A stretch of 64,000 nucleotides of DNA, taken from positions 379,647 to 443,646 of the forward strand of contig KB722761.1 in the NCBI GenBank assembly GCA_000349905.1. The letters are read 5' to 3'. Positions 47,751 to 58,798 of the stretch are shown here, in pieces. The DNA comes from Volvariella volvacea V23. Lineage: Eukaryota; Basidiomycota; Agaricomycetes; Agaricales; Pluteaceae. A program made the translations under genes and the position numbers. The notes beneath the pieces are model-generated. The model was not told where the DNA came from, did no database searches, and saw nothing but the letters and a program-made list of their open reading frames with translations. How positions within the stretch are numbered: position 1 is the first letter of the stretch; every line of letters starts with the position of its first letter.

Positions 47751-48735
47751 GATGGGTGATAAGGAAACAGAGCTTGCGAGCCGCCCTTCACTTGTCTACA
47801 CGCTGCAGCCACGATGTTGCTTATTGGAGACTCGCAGTGCCTGCGGCAAACATATTGATGGGGGCACCCATGTTTACGGAGGCTAGACATTGTCCCCATG
47901 CGTTGTAATAAATTGGTCCTTTAATGTTTGTTGGCCTATTGTGCGTCTTGTCGAGCTCAAAAGGGCCTCAGGAGGACCACGTCCCTATGATAAGTATACC
48001 TTGAGATGCAGAACCTTTTATTGATTGTACCGGACTCTGCTCTGCACACCTAGAAAGTTGAATTACTCGGAGAATCCAATCATTGGAGTCTGTATATTAA
48101 TATTATAGTACAACAAGTAAAATGATGTTCTTCAATACGCGATGAGGGTATATCGATGAAAGTGAGTTGTAACTTGAATCGCACTGTCCTCCCAAGATGA
48201 ATGTTGAATGAATGACCAATAAGAAAGAAAAAAATTAGTAGTACAACACGGGTACTAATGCATGGAAAATTAAATATGGTATAATCAAAGCAATAAAGTA
48301 ACAAGTGGGCATGCAAGCATCGACTCGGGTGCTATATAATTAAGGAGCGAGGTGTAAAAGGAAGGTGAGGCGAGGTGAAGTTCTGGACCTCGATTTGTGG
48401 CAAAGTCAGCCAGATCGTGGGTCACAATAACAGATAGCGGATATATGAATATGAAAGTAAGGGAGCATGTGAGAGGGTGGATATAGATGATAGCGCTGTA
48501 GAGAACATGAAGCATAGCTTGAATGCAGTAGAGCATGAGACATGAGACGAGGAAAAGTGAAAACACAAAAAGCACGCAAAAAGATGCAAAGCAGAAAGCA
48601 AGAAGAAAACACTATGTACTGGGAAAGAAAACAAAAAAAAGGAAAACAAGAAAGTCATCCACCACCCAGTGGCAACACGGTATTTTGCAGCTGCACCCAC
48701 AAAAACCACAATCCACGAACCATCCATCACATGCA
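47751..48735. other. Intergenic region, mostly 3' UTR of the next gene
   Basis: The right half (48080-48735) is AT-rich minus-strand 3' UTR-like sequence of the following gene, with A-rich tracts at 48560-48650. The 96-114-codon frames there are low-complexity artefacts. Confidence 0.45.
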
Positions 48736-50757
48736 TCATAGCCCATCGCCCTTCTTCCCACCCAACCCAAACAACCCCTTCACATTCAGCTTCGAAGGCT
48801 GTCGCCGTATCGACACCGACCCCTTCCTCGCCCCAACACCAGCCTTATCCGCGATAGGAGCCAAAGGGACCGGAACCGGGGCATGAACGAGCAAAACAGC
48901 CGGATCGGGCTCGGGCCGCTGCTCGCTCGCTTCGCGGTCCAGGTTTTGGAGAATCGAGGTGGGCGTCAAGGGCGCGGCTTGGGGTGCTTCGAGGAGCTTG
49001 GATTTCCTCGCCGCGGCTGCAGCCACTGGTAAGGATAGGGCGGAGGGCTTCGCGTTTGTGATCTTTGAGAGCTCGAGAGGAGCCGGGCGGCGTTTGGGTT
49101 TCTTTTTGGATTTGGTTGAGGCTGTTGATCCTTGGCCGTCTACCGAATCGGATATTGATGACGATGGCGAGGCAGATCGCTGTTGCTGTTGCAGGTCGAT
49201 CAGCTTCTCCTTCTCCTGATCTTGGGATTGACTCGGGCTCGAGTTTGAGTTCAAAACAGCCAAATCGTCCACATAGCTCGCCTCCCTCAAGTGTCGGACC
49301 ATCCTTGCAGGTCTTGAAGGCAAGGCCATGACGGACATGGACATCGCCATCGCCGCTCGAGTTCGGATTGCGAACGCTGTATAAGGCGTTTTGGGTGTCT
49401 TCCCCACCGCAGACGTGGACGTGGTTGGCGGAACGGGGAGAACTTGGCTGGAAACACTCGACTTGCGCACGACCGCCAAAGAAGCGCTTCCTGGACTCTT
49501 CCCATTATCGCTCGCTGCACTACCGCCGAATGCGATCCAACCGAGCTTTGAATCGGAAAACACAGGGGGTGAAGACGCCGAGATAGGCTCAACGACAGAG
49601 GGTGCGGCTGAAAGCCGATCCCCATCTGGTTGACTCAACAAGTGCTGATATTCCAGCTGCTCATCACGGTCGGCCCATACTCCACCCTTCCCATCTCGAT
49701 AGACGTCGCCAACCGCGAGAGTGCCCTTACCACCAGTGCTGGTTTTAGCGACAGCCTTCGCCTGCTCCTTCATGACCTTCTTAACATTCGACTCAAAACT
49801 CCCCCCTCCCAAAAACTGCATCAATGCCGCATCTTGGGCCAACGAAGGTGGCACCGGGACGTTGTTCGCCTTGACCTTTGATTTCGTCTTGGCTTTAGCT
49901 CTCTTACCCTCCGCAACGGCGTCGCCACCCGCTCCACCGAGATACGCGTACTTGGCCTTCTTCCTCTTCAAAACGTTTGCCGTGCAAATCTCTGCGGGGG
50001 ATTGAGATTGAGGTGATGAAACGTCAATGGCACTAGGGCTGGGTGAGGCGGCCGATTTCGAACGAGGACGAAGGACGGAGAGGGATTGGAGTTTCTTCAA
50101 CGGCTGTTTGGCTGGCTTCGACTGTGCGTGTACCCCATCGATCTTGACGTTCTCCTTGACAGACGACACGCTCTTCCCTCTCGCCCTCCCCTTTTCTCCA
50201 CCAACATTCGTGGGCGACACCGGTGTCTTGGGCAGATGCAAGAACACAGACGTATACCCAAAAGCCGTCAAATCAAACTCCTTGATGGAGGGCGTTGGAC
50301 TCGGAGAAGGCGTAGCACCAAACGGATACCCGGTAAGATCAGCGAGAGTCATCGCGGCTGTGAACGACGGCCTGCGACCGCGTCCGCCTGAAGAGCGTCT
50401 GCGGGTGTGAGTGAGGGACTTGGTTGATGCTGAAGATGGACGGCGGAGGCGGAAGATCCCCCAGCCATTGCTGTTGGAGAGAGAGCGAGAGCGGGTGCCT
50501 TGGTCGGCTGATGCAGTGGAAACGGGGGAAGGAGGAGAGAGGGGAGCGGGGGAGCCGGGATGGACTTGGGCTGCCCATGTGGCTATGGAAGAGAAGGAGT
50601 TTGTGCGTTCGTGGCTCTGGGTAGGTGCAGCGGGTGCAGCTGTGGCATCAGCCCACTTTTTCTGAGATGGTGGTGGTTGAGAAAGGAAGGGGTAAGAGGG
50701 AAGTGTGTCGCTGGTTGGGTATGATGCGAGTTGGGCAGATGCAGCGGTAGAGAGCAT
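48736..50757 (-). CDS. Large disordered Ser/Pro/Ala-rich protein, unknown function
   Basis: A single uninterrupted frame of 673 codons from the ATG at 50757 (MLSTAASAQLASYPTSDTLP). An upstream in-frame ATG at 50820 is possible but lies in AT-rich leader-like sequence. The protein is almost wholly low complexity, with basic patches (GIFRLRRPSSAST, KRKKAKYAYLGG, KSKKKPKRR). Short ordered-looking segments include DAALMQFLGGGSFESNVKKV and GVWADRDEQLEYQHLL, and a C-terminal LNVKGLFGLGGKKG. No family is recognised. The many SP and RRxS sites fit a phosphorylated regulatory or cell-periphery protein, but that is only inference. Absence of introns over 2 kb is unusual among its neighbours. Confidence 0.75.
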   Translation of the reverse strand: MLSTAASAQLASYPTSDTLPSYPFLSQPPPSQKKWADATAAPAAPTQSHERTNSFSSIATWAAQVHPGSPAPLSPPSPVSTASADQGTRSRSLSNSNGWGIFRLRRPSSASTKSLTHTRRRSSGGRGRRPSFTAAMTLADLTGYPFGATPSPSPTPSIKEFDLTAFGYTSVFLHLPKTPVSPTNVGGEKGRARGKSVSSVKENVKIDGVHAQSKPAKQPLKKLQSLSVLRPRSKSAASPSPSAIDVSSPQSQSPAEICTANVLKRKKAKYAYLGGAGGDAVAEGKRAKAKTKSKVKANNVPVPPSLAQDAALMQFLGGGSFESNVKKVMKEQAKAVAKTSTGGKGTLAVGDVYRDGKGGVWADRDEQLEYQHLLSQPDGDRLSAAPSVVEPISASSPPVFSDSKLGWIAFGGSAASDNGKSPGSASLAVVRKSSVSSQVLPVPPTTSTSAVGKTPKTPYTAFAIRTRAAMAMSMSVMALPSRPARMVRHLREASYVDDLAVLNSNSSPSQSQDQEKEKLIDLQQQQRSASPSSSISDSVDGQGSTASTKSKKKPKRRPAPLELSKITNAKPSALSLPVAAAAARKSKLLEAPQAAPLTPTSILQNLDREASEQRPEPDPAVLLVHAPVPVPLAPIADKAGVGARKGSVSIRRQPSKLNVKGLFGLGGKKGDGL

Positions 50758-51390
50758 GATAATAGTCGATAATTGATTAGGATTATAGTTGTCGAGAAGA
50801 TAGCGATAATAAACGTTCAAAGGCGTGAAGCGTCAAGGAGATCGTACAAGGACCTACATTCACGCGTAGACGACGCGTCAAGTCAGTGGACAGAGACAAC
50901 CAGACCGCGCAGAACACTCACGTAGAATTACTATTAGGACAGAAGAGAGAAAGAGAACAAGGCTCTCCAAACGAGACTAGCTCAGTTTATGGGATGAAGG
51001 AGGACCAGGACAGCCAGGACTCGGCTTATATGTCCGCTGCAAGGCCTGTGGTCCTGTTCTGCATTCATTCCTGGCCATTGTAATTGTCTTTGGCAACAAT
51101 AACGAGCAGAGGAAGACACTGTCACCTTCAATTCCCGGTCCAAACAACCCAATACAACTCCCCCTCAGCCTTATTGTCCTTTTTTGGCTACACGACTTTG
51201 CATTTTGTTTTCCTTACCCCGCACCTTCCCCGACGACGACGACGATAGAGTTAAGCGAGCCGCGCGCTTAGGATAATTATTCGCAATGATAATACAATGT
51301 TGGCTCTTTTGTGTTGGCTGGAGAAGGTACACCGTACAAGCGACAGAACCTAGGGAAATAGCAAAGGCACAATCCAAACGCGATTGTCAA
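50758..51390. other. Intergenic region
   Basis: Between the start of the disordered-protein gene and the 3' end of the zinc-finger gene. No gene is seen. Confidence 0.5.
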
Positions 51391-53309
51391 TTAAACAGGA
51401 ACGCCTCTTCCCCTTCCGCGTCCTCTCACATGCATGACTCCAGGACGCGACCGAGCAGCCCACCCTAATCCTCTCTGAGGATGATGTCCAGCTCCGCTAT
51501 GACCCCCCCTTTGTCCATGCGCGTCATGCCCCAAACTTTGCTGCTGCTGATGCCCCTCACCTCCTATAGCTCCATCGAAATGCTGATCATCAACTTTGTC
51601 TTGAGAACCGCTCCTCGCGTGTCCCGGCTCTCTTCCATTCGACCCTCCTCGCCCATGACTATGTCCCGGGCCACCGTAATTGTGGTTATTGTTACTGAAC
51701 CCACCCATCTTCCCACCTCTTCCGAACCGGATCGATGTAGGAACCAGACTTAATGAGCTCATCGCATTTGCTAGTCCCTCATCGTTATCATTACTGTGAT
51801 CGTTATCGTCAGCGCGATGTGCTTCGCTATTACGATTGTTATTGCTCCTATTAGGTTTTCCCGTCGTCGTCTGTGATCGAACCTGCTGGTGGTATCGTTG
51901 CTGCTGCTGTCTCGCAATTGTCGATTTAACATCGTCGTTCCTTGTCGCCGTCCTCGTGGTCGAAGCGCCAGACGCGAGGGGCGCTTCTTTGTCTTCGTCC
52001 ATCTTTACGTCTCTTTCCTCTTCTCCATCCTCATCACCCTCATCTTCATCCTCCTGCTCGTCATCATCTTCCACCATCCGATCGTCGTCGCCCTTCTCCC
52101 CGCCTCGAGGCTTCCACTCCTTCCTAATCATACTCGCTCCATCCCCCCACTTCCTCAACAAGCCCCCAACTCCTTTGTTCGTAACAGCGAAAAAGTACTC
52201 CTTTGGATACTTGTGCACTTCGATTAGATGAAGCCTTCTTGCTTTTGGTGTAGCGAATTTACGATCACAGGTGATTAGATGACATGCAAACTGTGAGAGG
52301 AAGGGGATCAGTGAATCATATCAATCAGATGATGGGCACCCCCCGACGACCGGCGATGAACGGATAGTTTGAGCATAGGACTTACAATTTTTTCGCCCCG
52401 GTCTTTTCGAACCGCTGCCAGAGGGTCATGGTTCTCGGTTTGATGCTACGCCCCGCGCCGACAAAAGATGATAAAAAAGAACGTTGCGTGAGTAACGACA
52501 CGAGTAGAGATGAAAGGACAATAACACAGAAGAAAGGGGGAAGGGGGTGAGGGTGATTCAGAGAAGCACAACGAGGTGAACAAACGCCGCGGCTCAGGCT
52601 CACTCACCAGCTCCAGCAGCCTCGCGTCCGGAAAGACGCATCCACAGCCCTTCTCTTCGCACACGTGAGCGTGATACTTTGCATAGTGGCTCTCCAGGTC
52701 CCTTGTGCTGGCGATAGGCGTCGGCTTCCTATTACACGTCGGTGGGAGGGTGCACAGCAGCGGATGTGCTTGCGGCTGCGGCTGCAGTTGCGATGCAGTT
52801 GTAGAGGATGGCTCCTGTTGTTGCTGGAGGGGCTGGTGGTGTGGTAGAGCTCCAGAATTTGCAGAGTGTGCAGTCAAAGGCAAAGACTGCCCCACACTAC
52901 CACCCACAGGAGGAGGGCTCGTGCTGGTCCTCGAAACCTTCGAGACAGGATACGAACTAGAGTAATACTCCGCCGTTCCCGCTCCGGCGAACGATCCCCC
53001 GGCACTTGGATTCGACGCCGGGGCGTGAGCCGACGAGAATGAAAATGTGGTGTGGGATGGTGAGACCTGCGATGGCCCTCCTGCTGGTTCTGTGCTCGTG
53101 CTGGTGGATGTGATGGCGTTCAGCAAGTCTGAGGCTGTTAGTCTCCCTGTGCTCGTTGGCCCTCCTGCGCCTGCGCCTGCACTTGCTGGTGGCGGTGGCA
53201 CAAAGGAATCAGACTCCCTGGGTCGCTTGTGTGGCGTATTTGGCGTTGCGTAGTTTGGTTGCGATGTAGATAAATATATGTGCGCTGTATTTGAGGATGA
53301 AGATGCCAT
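51391..53309 (-). CDS. ZNF511-like C2H2 zinc-finger protein with a long disordered tail
   Basis: Three exons (52608..53309, 52386..52445, 51391..52290) join in phase 0 to 553 residues. After a low-complexity N-terminal half come three linked fingers of the ZNF511 type. First, CTLPPTC then ESHYAKYH. Second, HVCEEKGCGCVFPDARLLEL with HQTENHDP. Third, FACHLITCDRKFATPKARRLHLIEVH, followed by KYPKEYFFAVTNKGVGGLLRKWG. The short middle exon splits the second finger. The tail has an acidic run (DDDEQEDEDEGDEDGEEE), glutamine runs, Asn-rich sequence and a final RGRGRGRG box, suggesting RNA or chromatin association (inference). The family is conserved in animals and fungi but its role is poorly known. 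Confidence 0.82.
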
Positions 53310-54567
53310 TGGCTGCGAGACTTTGATATCGATGAAAGGGGTATTACGTTCGAGATAAAATGCTTTGTGTAAGATGTGTGGGATTGATTAATGCAGAGTC
53401 GTAATGCGCCTGAATCGGATTCAAATTGGATACACAGTATTGCTGTGTGGGTGGTATTGATCCTGGGTGAATGAGAACAAAGGAAGAGCACGAGATTGCA
53501 GGTTGCGTGACAAGGTGGTGTGACTAGATAAGATAAAAAAGGCTCTCTTCACCCTATACTGCCGATAAGGACAAGATGCTCGGACTGAGAAATGTGAATC
53601 GTATTTCCTCATCGTCACATTCCTTTGGCATTCTGACTACAATTTAGTTCTCTACCCGGTTACCAGTCATGACCTACAGGAGATCCAATGACGAACTCCC
53701 TATGAGTCCTATACTCATCGCACTGGCGAAGCCATTTCCACTCAGTTAAAAGGAGAAACCACCTTTTCAGTAAATAATCCCAAAAACCAGAATTTGATAG
53801 GCTAAATTAGTCTAGAAACTGATCCATAATTTCTATAATTTCCCTATCTCGCACTGTCGTCCGTTGTTTTGCTAATGTGTGTAGGAGACAGGAATGGGAG
53901 GCAGTTGTGACTGAACCTGTGCAGACAGGTTTCATTGAAGAAATGTTGAGTAGTTAGTGATCACCGATCATAAATTGCCACATAAAATGGCCTACAGACC
54001 TTGAAAGCTCAAACGGGTCAATTTTACTGGCATGATTATTCTTCAACTCGCATCAAAACTGATACAATTTTGTGATCAGGAGGGTATCGTCTCCACAGCT
54101 TTGAGCTAAGACAGTAAATACGAGCTATTGCATTTACCGGAAGGGTGCTTGTCTTGAGCCTGACTATACAAGGATAAGATATATAAAGTCTGAATGATAT
54201 GTAGTGCAACGCATACTTTACGTTCATGGTTTTAAGTTCAAGTTGTCACTATCGACGATACTCTTGACAGATGACGAGGTTAGACGCGGCTTGCAGGAAA
54301 AAATGGTAAGAGTTTACTTGCTACTTGCTACTTGCTCGGTCATTGATCCCAAATCTCGAGGGCACAGATATCGTATTGACAAGATTAACGAGACAAAGAC
54401 TTCAAAATGCTGCGCCGTGTAAATTTGTTTTGACTTCTACGTCTACTTTTTAGCCTAGTCACTTTACTACGATATTGATAATATTATAGACATCGGGACT
54501 TCATTGGCGTTGGGCATATCCTCCTGCAACCCAACTCTTGCAACCTGTATGGCCTCAATTGTCTCAA
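53310..54567. other. Intergenic, AT-rich, no gene seen
   Basis: About 1.25 kb of upstream sequence of the zinc-finger gene and the 3' side of the broken F-box gene. Frames are short and without motif. Confidence 0.5.
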
Positions 54568-56294
54568 TTACCTCCTCCACCTCCAGATGAACTCCCGCCG
54601 AGTCCTAAGCCCACAATGAGAGACCCTCCCCACATACCTTTTGAACGGGGCGACCATCTTTTCGGTCGTTTTATCGAAAGACAAAAACTCCAGGCAGAAT
54701 AACTTCATGCCAATCATTTCCCTGAAGTGGAAGTATTTGTATAGGGAATCAGAGAATTCCGAAATTTCTGTGGAATTGAATGTGCACATGATGAATCTGA
54801 GGTATGATAGTTTTGCCAATGCGGAGCTCCTGAACGAAGAGCATCTGTCGCACGCGTGGATCACTACATTCTTCTGGTTGGCCTTTCTGCGCCGTCCTCG
54901 TCCATTTGAGTGCTTCTCCCCAGGTTCTTCCACTTTGGTGACTAGGTCTACACAGTCCGGAAGATTTTTTATTATAAATAAGGAGAATGGAGTCGCGAAA
55001 TGGTCGAAAATTGTGAGGGTCTCCAATCTGTTAAGGCGCATGAAAATCCCATTCAGCCCCGAAGTGCTCGCCTTGCTATTGTCCATCCGAAATGATAACA
55101 TTTTGAGCTCATTGATGGGTAAGGTTTGCACGAAGCGAAAGAACCTGTCAGTGTCGATGGGGTACCCGTAACTCTTCGAGGATATATAAATGCTGAATGA
55201 GCTGTCAGAGTCACCTTCGCGCTGATACGATAATGGCATAGAAGGGAAGCTCAGTTGTGATACATCCAGTCTGAGATGACGTATAGGACTTGTTTCTTGT
55301 GTCGCAATCGATTTAGTGACATCAAAAAGCACGCTCATGCTGGAGGTAGGATCGGATTCGATTTGTAGTCGTGTAGAGGAAGGATGCTTGATGTGTGAAA
55401 TGAATATGGATAAGGTTGAGGGTCCGAATCTTTGATGCACATTCTCGTGAGGCGCGACAGGAAAATATCCTGAAGGGATGTCACGGGGGTATCACCATTA
55501 GCCAGAGCTTCTTTTTGAGTTCTAGAACACGCAGGTCCACCATGCGACCCAAGGCCTGCAGAACATCACCCATGCTGGCACGACTCATCTGTGGAGTGGA
55601 TGAAATAGATAAATGCGTCAACCCTGTGAATAGCTGGTTTGTTCACAAGACGGGATATCCAGCTAACCTCACGTTACGCAAGGTCTTCACTGGCAACGTT
55701 ATCAACATTGGTGACGTGGTCGAGGTTGAGTTCGAGGATGCTATTCCTATGAAGGCTTCAAAATGATTGACATTGCATCCCCTGCAAGCGAAGCCAAACT
55801 TTTCAAGTTTGGGAAATGGCCCGTCGAACAACCGGAATTCCTGACATGATGGAATGTCAATTTCAAGGTCGATGATCTTGAATCGCCATTCCTGCACATG
55901 CAAAATGCCTGCAATATCCTTGACCATTTCCAAATTCCTTTTTTTCGACCTTTCCACCAATATGTAACGCTGCTTGCTTGGACCTACTCAAGCATTCAAT
56001 ATTCCGATCCTTCGATGCGCAAAAGTCCACAAAGGCCCATAACAACGCGTCATTGATGAGTATTTGCCTTATGCGATGCGAGATTTGAGTGAGAGAGATA
56101 AGATGTTGGCGACGACTCCCCAAAGACTGGTCATAGCTATCGTCGAGACAAATTGTGATAATTCTTGAGAGTAGTTCTGGAGCAAGTCGATAGATGGGAG
56201 AGAATTCTTTTTTATGAGATGCAAAATGGAGTCGGATTATTTCATCGTCCGTTTTACTACTAGCACATGTGTGAGGGAGAGCAGTGGAAGTCAT
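54568..56294 (-). pseudogene. F-box gene broken by several frameshifts
   Basis: The start MTSTALPHTCASSK leads into an F-box-like segment (YRLAPELLSRIITICLD, LISLTQISHRIRQILINDALLW) that parallels the intact paralogue at 56872-58527. The frame breaks near 55940 in an A run (CGAAAAAAAGGAA), again near 55640, near 55487 and near 55440. Across the breaks the order of homologous segments is kept: VQEWRFKIIDLEID, LQALGRMVDLRVLEL, and HACDRCSSFRSSALAKLSYLR with MIGMKLFCLEFLSF near the end. No introns explain the shifts. It is a decayed tandem duplicate. F-box proteins normally select substrates for SCF ubiquitin ligases. Confidence 0.7.
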
Positions 56295-56871
56295 TGCGGT
56301 TGAGCGCTGAGCCTGGAAAGAGAAAATGAGAGTGGCGAGGGCTGAGGATTTGAGGGTGGATAAATTGGCTTGGCAACCTGACTTATGGTGGTGACAGCGT
56401 TGTCACTATCCATCGAACTACTTACCGATACATTAGAATTCTTCAACGACCGCCAATGATAACGCTTATATAACCTGAGATCTGGCAAGATCGCTTTGAA
56501 GATTTGATCAAGAATGCAGGCTGATTCTGAGGGTACTACGAGATCTTCGCTTGGGGTCAAGCGCGATGGACAGTTCATCCAAGTCATCATCGTACCTATA
56601 CGTTGACCTCGTTTCGTTTGCACACAAATACAGATCAAGACGCTCTATGTGTCGGATTAGTTCTTGTATGCTGGTGGATGTAGGGATGGCGGGTATTGCG
56701 TCGCTATATTTGATGCATGTAGGGACGTATGTAAGTCCTGACTTTGATGAAGAAAGATACTTGACACATGAAGTAGAAGCAAATGTAATCTTCAAGTACA
56801 ATTCTGCAATACAGATCCTCATAAGGTGCAATAAAATAATCTCGTTGAAAGCTACTCATACGTGCATTTCT
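56295..56871. other. Spacer between the F-box paralogues
   Basis: Minus-strand frames 56291-56638 and 56508-56831 overlap. One includes PSESACILDQIFKAILPDLR, faintly like the LPESSLILDLLLQYMY line of the BTB genes in this window. Too short to call. Confidence 0.3.
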
Positions 56872-58527
56872 CTACTGAATGAGCAGGTATGAAAGATCGC
56901 ATTCGATGACATCTACATACTCCTTGTAATCACCCACGCTTATAGCATTTGGAATCTGCTTCCGAAATATAAGTGCGGCAAGCTTCTTTCCTACCATTGT
57001 CTTGAAAACGAGGTGCTGAAAGAGGAGGAGGGAGAAAATCGGCTTGATTTTCGGACTCTGAATCTCGATCTCCCGTATATTCGCTAACGCAGAGGCCCTA
57101 TACAAGGCGCATGTATTGCATGAATGCCAACTTCCCTCTGTCCCCTCCTTGTCAAATTGGCTATCCTCGAGTCTCCGGTAATTTTTCTTCTGTCTTTTTC
57201 TCTCCCGTTGTGCCTTCTTTTCCATAAACCCAGAATATAGACATCCCGGATTGTATGTGCTCATCCACTGAAAGAACGTGTCTATAGCACCCTCACAAAT
57301 TATAACTTTTTCCACTCTGCTGGTTCGACTAAAAATCTCCTCGAATTCTGATACATCGAAATACCATCCATCCAATATCAACACTTTCACATGCTCGATT
57401 GGCAGGGTGAGCGCAACTGATATGGCTGGTGGAAGGTAATGGCACCAAAATTTGCATACGAAGGCTTCTTCGTGGTCGTCGGCGTAGCGAAACTTGATTT
57501 CGAAATCTTCGTGTGAACGTCGAATCACAGTCAGGTCTTCGATTCCTCGTTCATCAGCTTGGGCCCGCTCCACAAGAGAAGTAATGACACCAAAAAAGGG
57601 ACTCATGTCCCCGTCGCTAGGGTGATAGAACTCGAAATGCGTGTGGACGAAAGAGGGTAAATGCATGTGGGAGACAAGGACAGTGACAACTTGGAAATTG
57701 TATTCTTTAATGTGCAGCGTTGCAAGATGTGGTAGCGGAATCGCAGGCAATGCCTCCATGTCCGCTTGATTTAATGGAGTTCTGACAAACACCTTGCTAA
57801 GATAAAGTGTGTGCAGGTCCCTCATTTGTCCCAATGCCCTCAATACATCCTGTGGCCGTGCAAGGGACGAAGGTGGAGGCCCGCTAACGACCAAAGAGGT
57901 CAGGTTGATGAACAAATTATCCTTCCACGAAAATCGGCACCGAGAAAGATGAACGTGACGCAAAGTTCCCAAGGAACACGAGGGGATCATCCCATAGGAC
58001 AACACGTGTTCGCTGCATAAATTGTTCGACCTGCAAAAGACCTTGAGCGTTTCGAGTCTAGGTGCAGGTCCTGCGAACTGAACGCCATGATGTGGTACAC
58101 AAGAAAACCACAACTTTAAGGAGTTGAAGCGCCATTCTTGTCCGCACAACGCATCTAGATTGCTCAAGCATGTGCTCCAGCTTGAATCACGAATATCTCC
58201 ACGAATGTGCAATGATACATCCTTGGACCGGTTCAGACATGCTAAGATCCAGCTCTTTGACGCATTCAAATTGATGTTGGCCCACAAGAAGGGATCGTAA
58301 ATCGCTATGTCCCGTATACGACGCGAGATGTGAGTGATGGTGATTAATTCCTGGTGTTCATGTGGATATATCGCTAGGTAGGCCACAATAACTTTTGAAA
58401 TGAGTTCGGAAGGAAGATGGGAGATAGGGGCTAATTCGTTGCGAAGCTCGTAGAGTTGTCGAATCTGCTCGTCTACCTCTCTTCGCTTGCTGTCAGCCTC
58501 CCGATACGAGGGATATGTGGATCGCAT
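56872..58527 (-). CDS. F-box protein (intact paralogue)
   Basis: A single exon of 551 residues from the ATG at 58527. This start was preferred to one 58 codons upstream, which would add a hydrophobic, AT-rich leader. After a helix (REVDEQIRQLYELRN) comes ELAPISHLPSELISKVIVAY and HISRRIRDIAIYDPFLW, the common agaricomycete F-box-like layout. Leucine-rich stretches follow (LRHVHLSRCRF, LHTLYLSKVF, HLATLHIKEYN). Near the C-terminus SCNTCALYRASALANIREIE matches the broken neighbour. Likely an SCF substrate adaptor; target unknown. It is tandem to and in the same orientation as the broken copy. Confidence 0.8.
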   Translation of the reverse strand: MRSTYPSYREADSKRREVDEQIRQLYELRNELAPISHLPSELISKVIVAYLAIYPHEHQELITITHISRRIRDIAIYDPFLWANINLNASKSWILACLNRSKDVSLHIRGDIRDSSWSTCLSNLDALCGQEWRFNSLKLWFSCVPHHGVQFAGPAPRLETLKVFCRSNNLCSEHVLSYGMIPSCSLGTLRHVHLSRCRFSWKDNLFINLTSLVVSGPPPSSLARPQDVLRALGQMRDLHTLYLSKVFVRTPLNQADMEALPAIPLPHLATLHIKEYNFQVVTVLVSHMHLPSFVHTHFEFYHPSDGDMSPFFGVITSLVERAQADERGIEDLTVIRRSHEDFEIKFRYADDHEEAFVCKFWCHYLPPAISVALTLPIEHVKVLILDGWYFDVSEFEEIFSRTSRVEKVIICEGAIDTFFQWMSTYNPGCLYSGFMEKKAQRERKRQKKNYRRLEDSQFDKEGTEGSWHSCNTCALYRASALANIREIEIQSPKIKPIFSLLLFQHLVFKTMVGKKLAALIFRKQIPNAISVGDYKEYVDVIECDLSYLLIQ

Positions 58528-58798
58528 TGGATGAGTGGAAAGAGGGCAAGAGATGGTGATTGACGAAGAGTAGTGTCGAATTTGAAACCCTAGGAGTGCC
58601 AATTCTATCCCACGAAAGGGGGTGGCTAAGCTCACTCTTATTACAGAAAATAAAAAAAAAAAAGAAATTACATTGGACATTGAGACTATTCTAAATTCCA
58701 TCCAACCAGTTGCTAAACATCGTGCCTTCTAGCTAGGCGTCATCAGACCCGCTGAACCGACTATCATTCTATACTACTCCCCTCTTCACAAACCGCCC

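Noticed and set aside
48285..48739. Phe/Leu/Ser-rich minus-strand frames suggesting a membrane peptide
   Set aside because: A-rich 3' UTR-like sequence read on the opposite strand; several frames overlap with the same bias.
56460..56640. Possible BTB relic (ILDQIFKAILPDL)
   Set aside because: One short similarity only; not enough to distinguish from chance.
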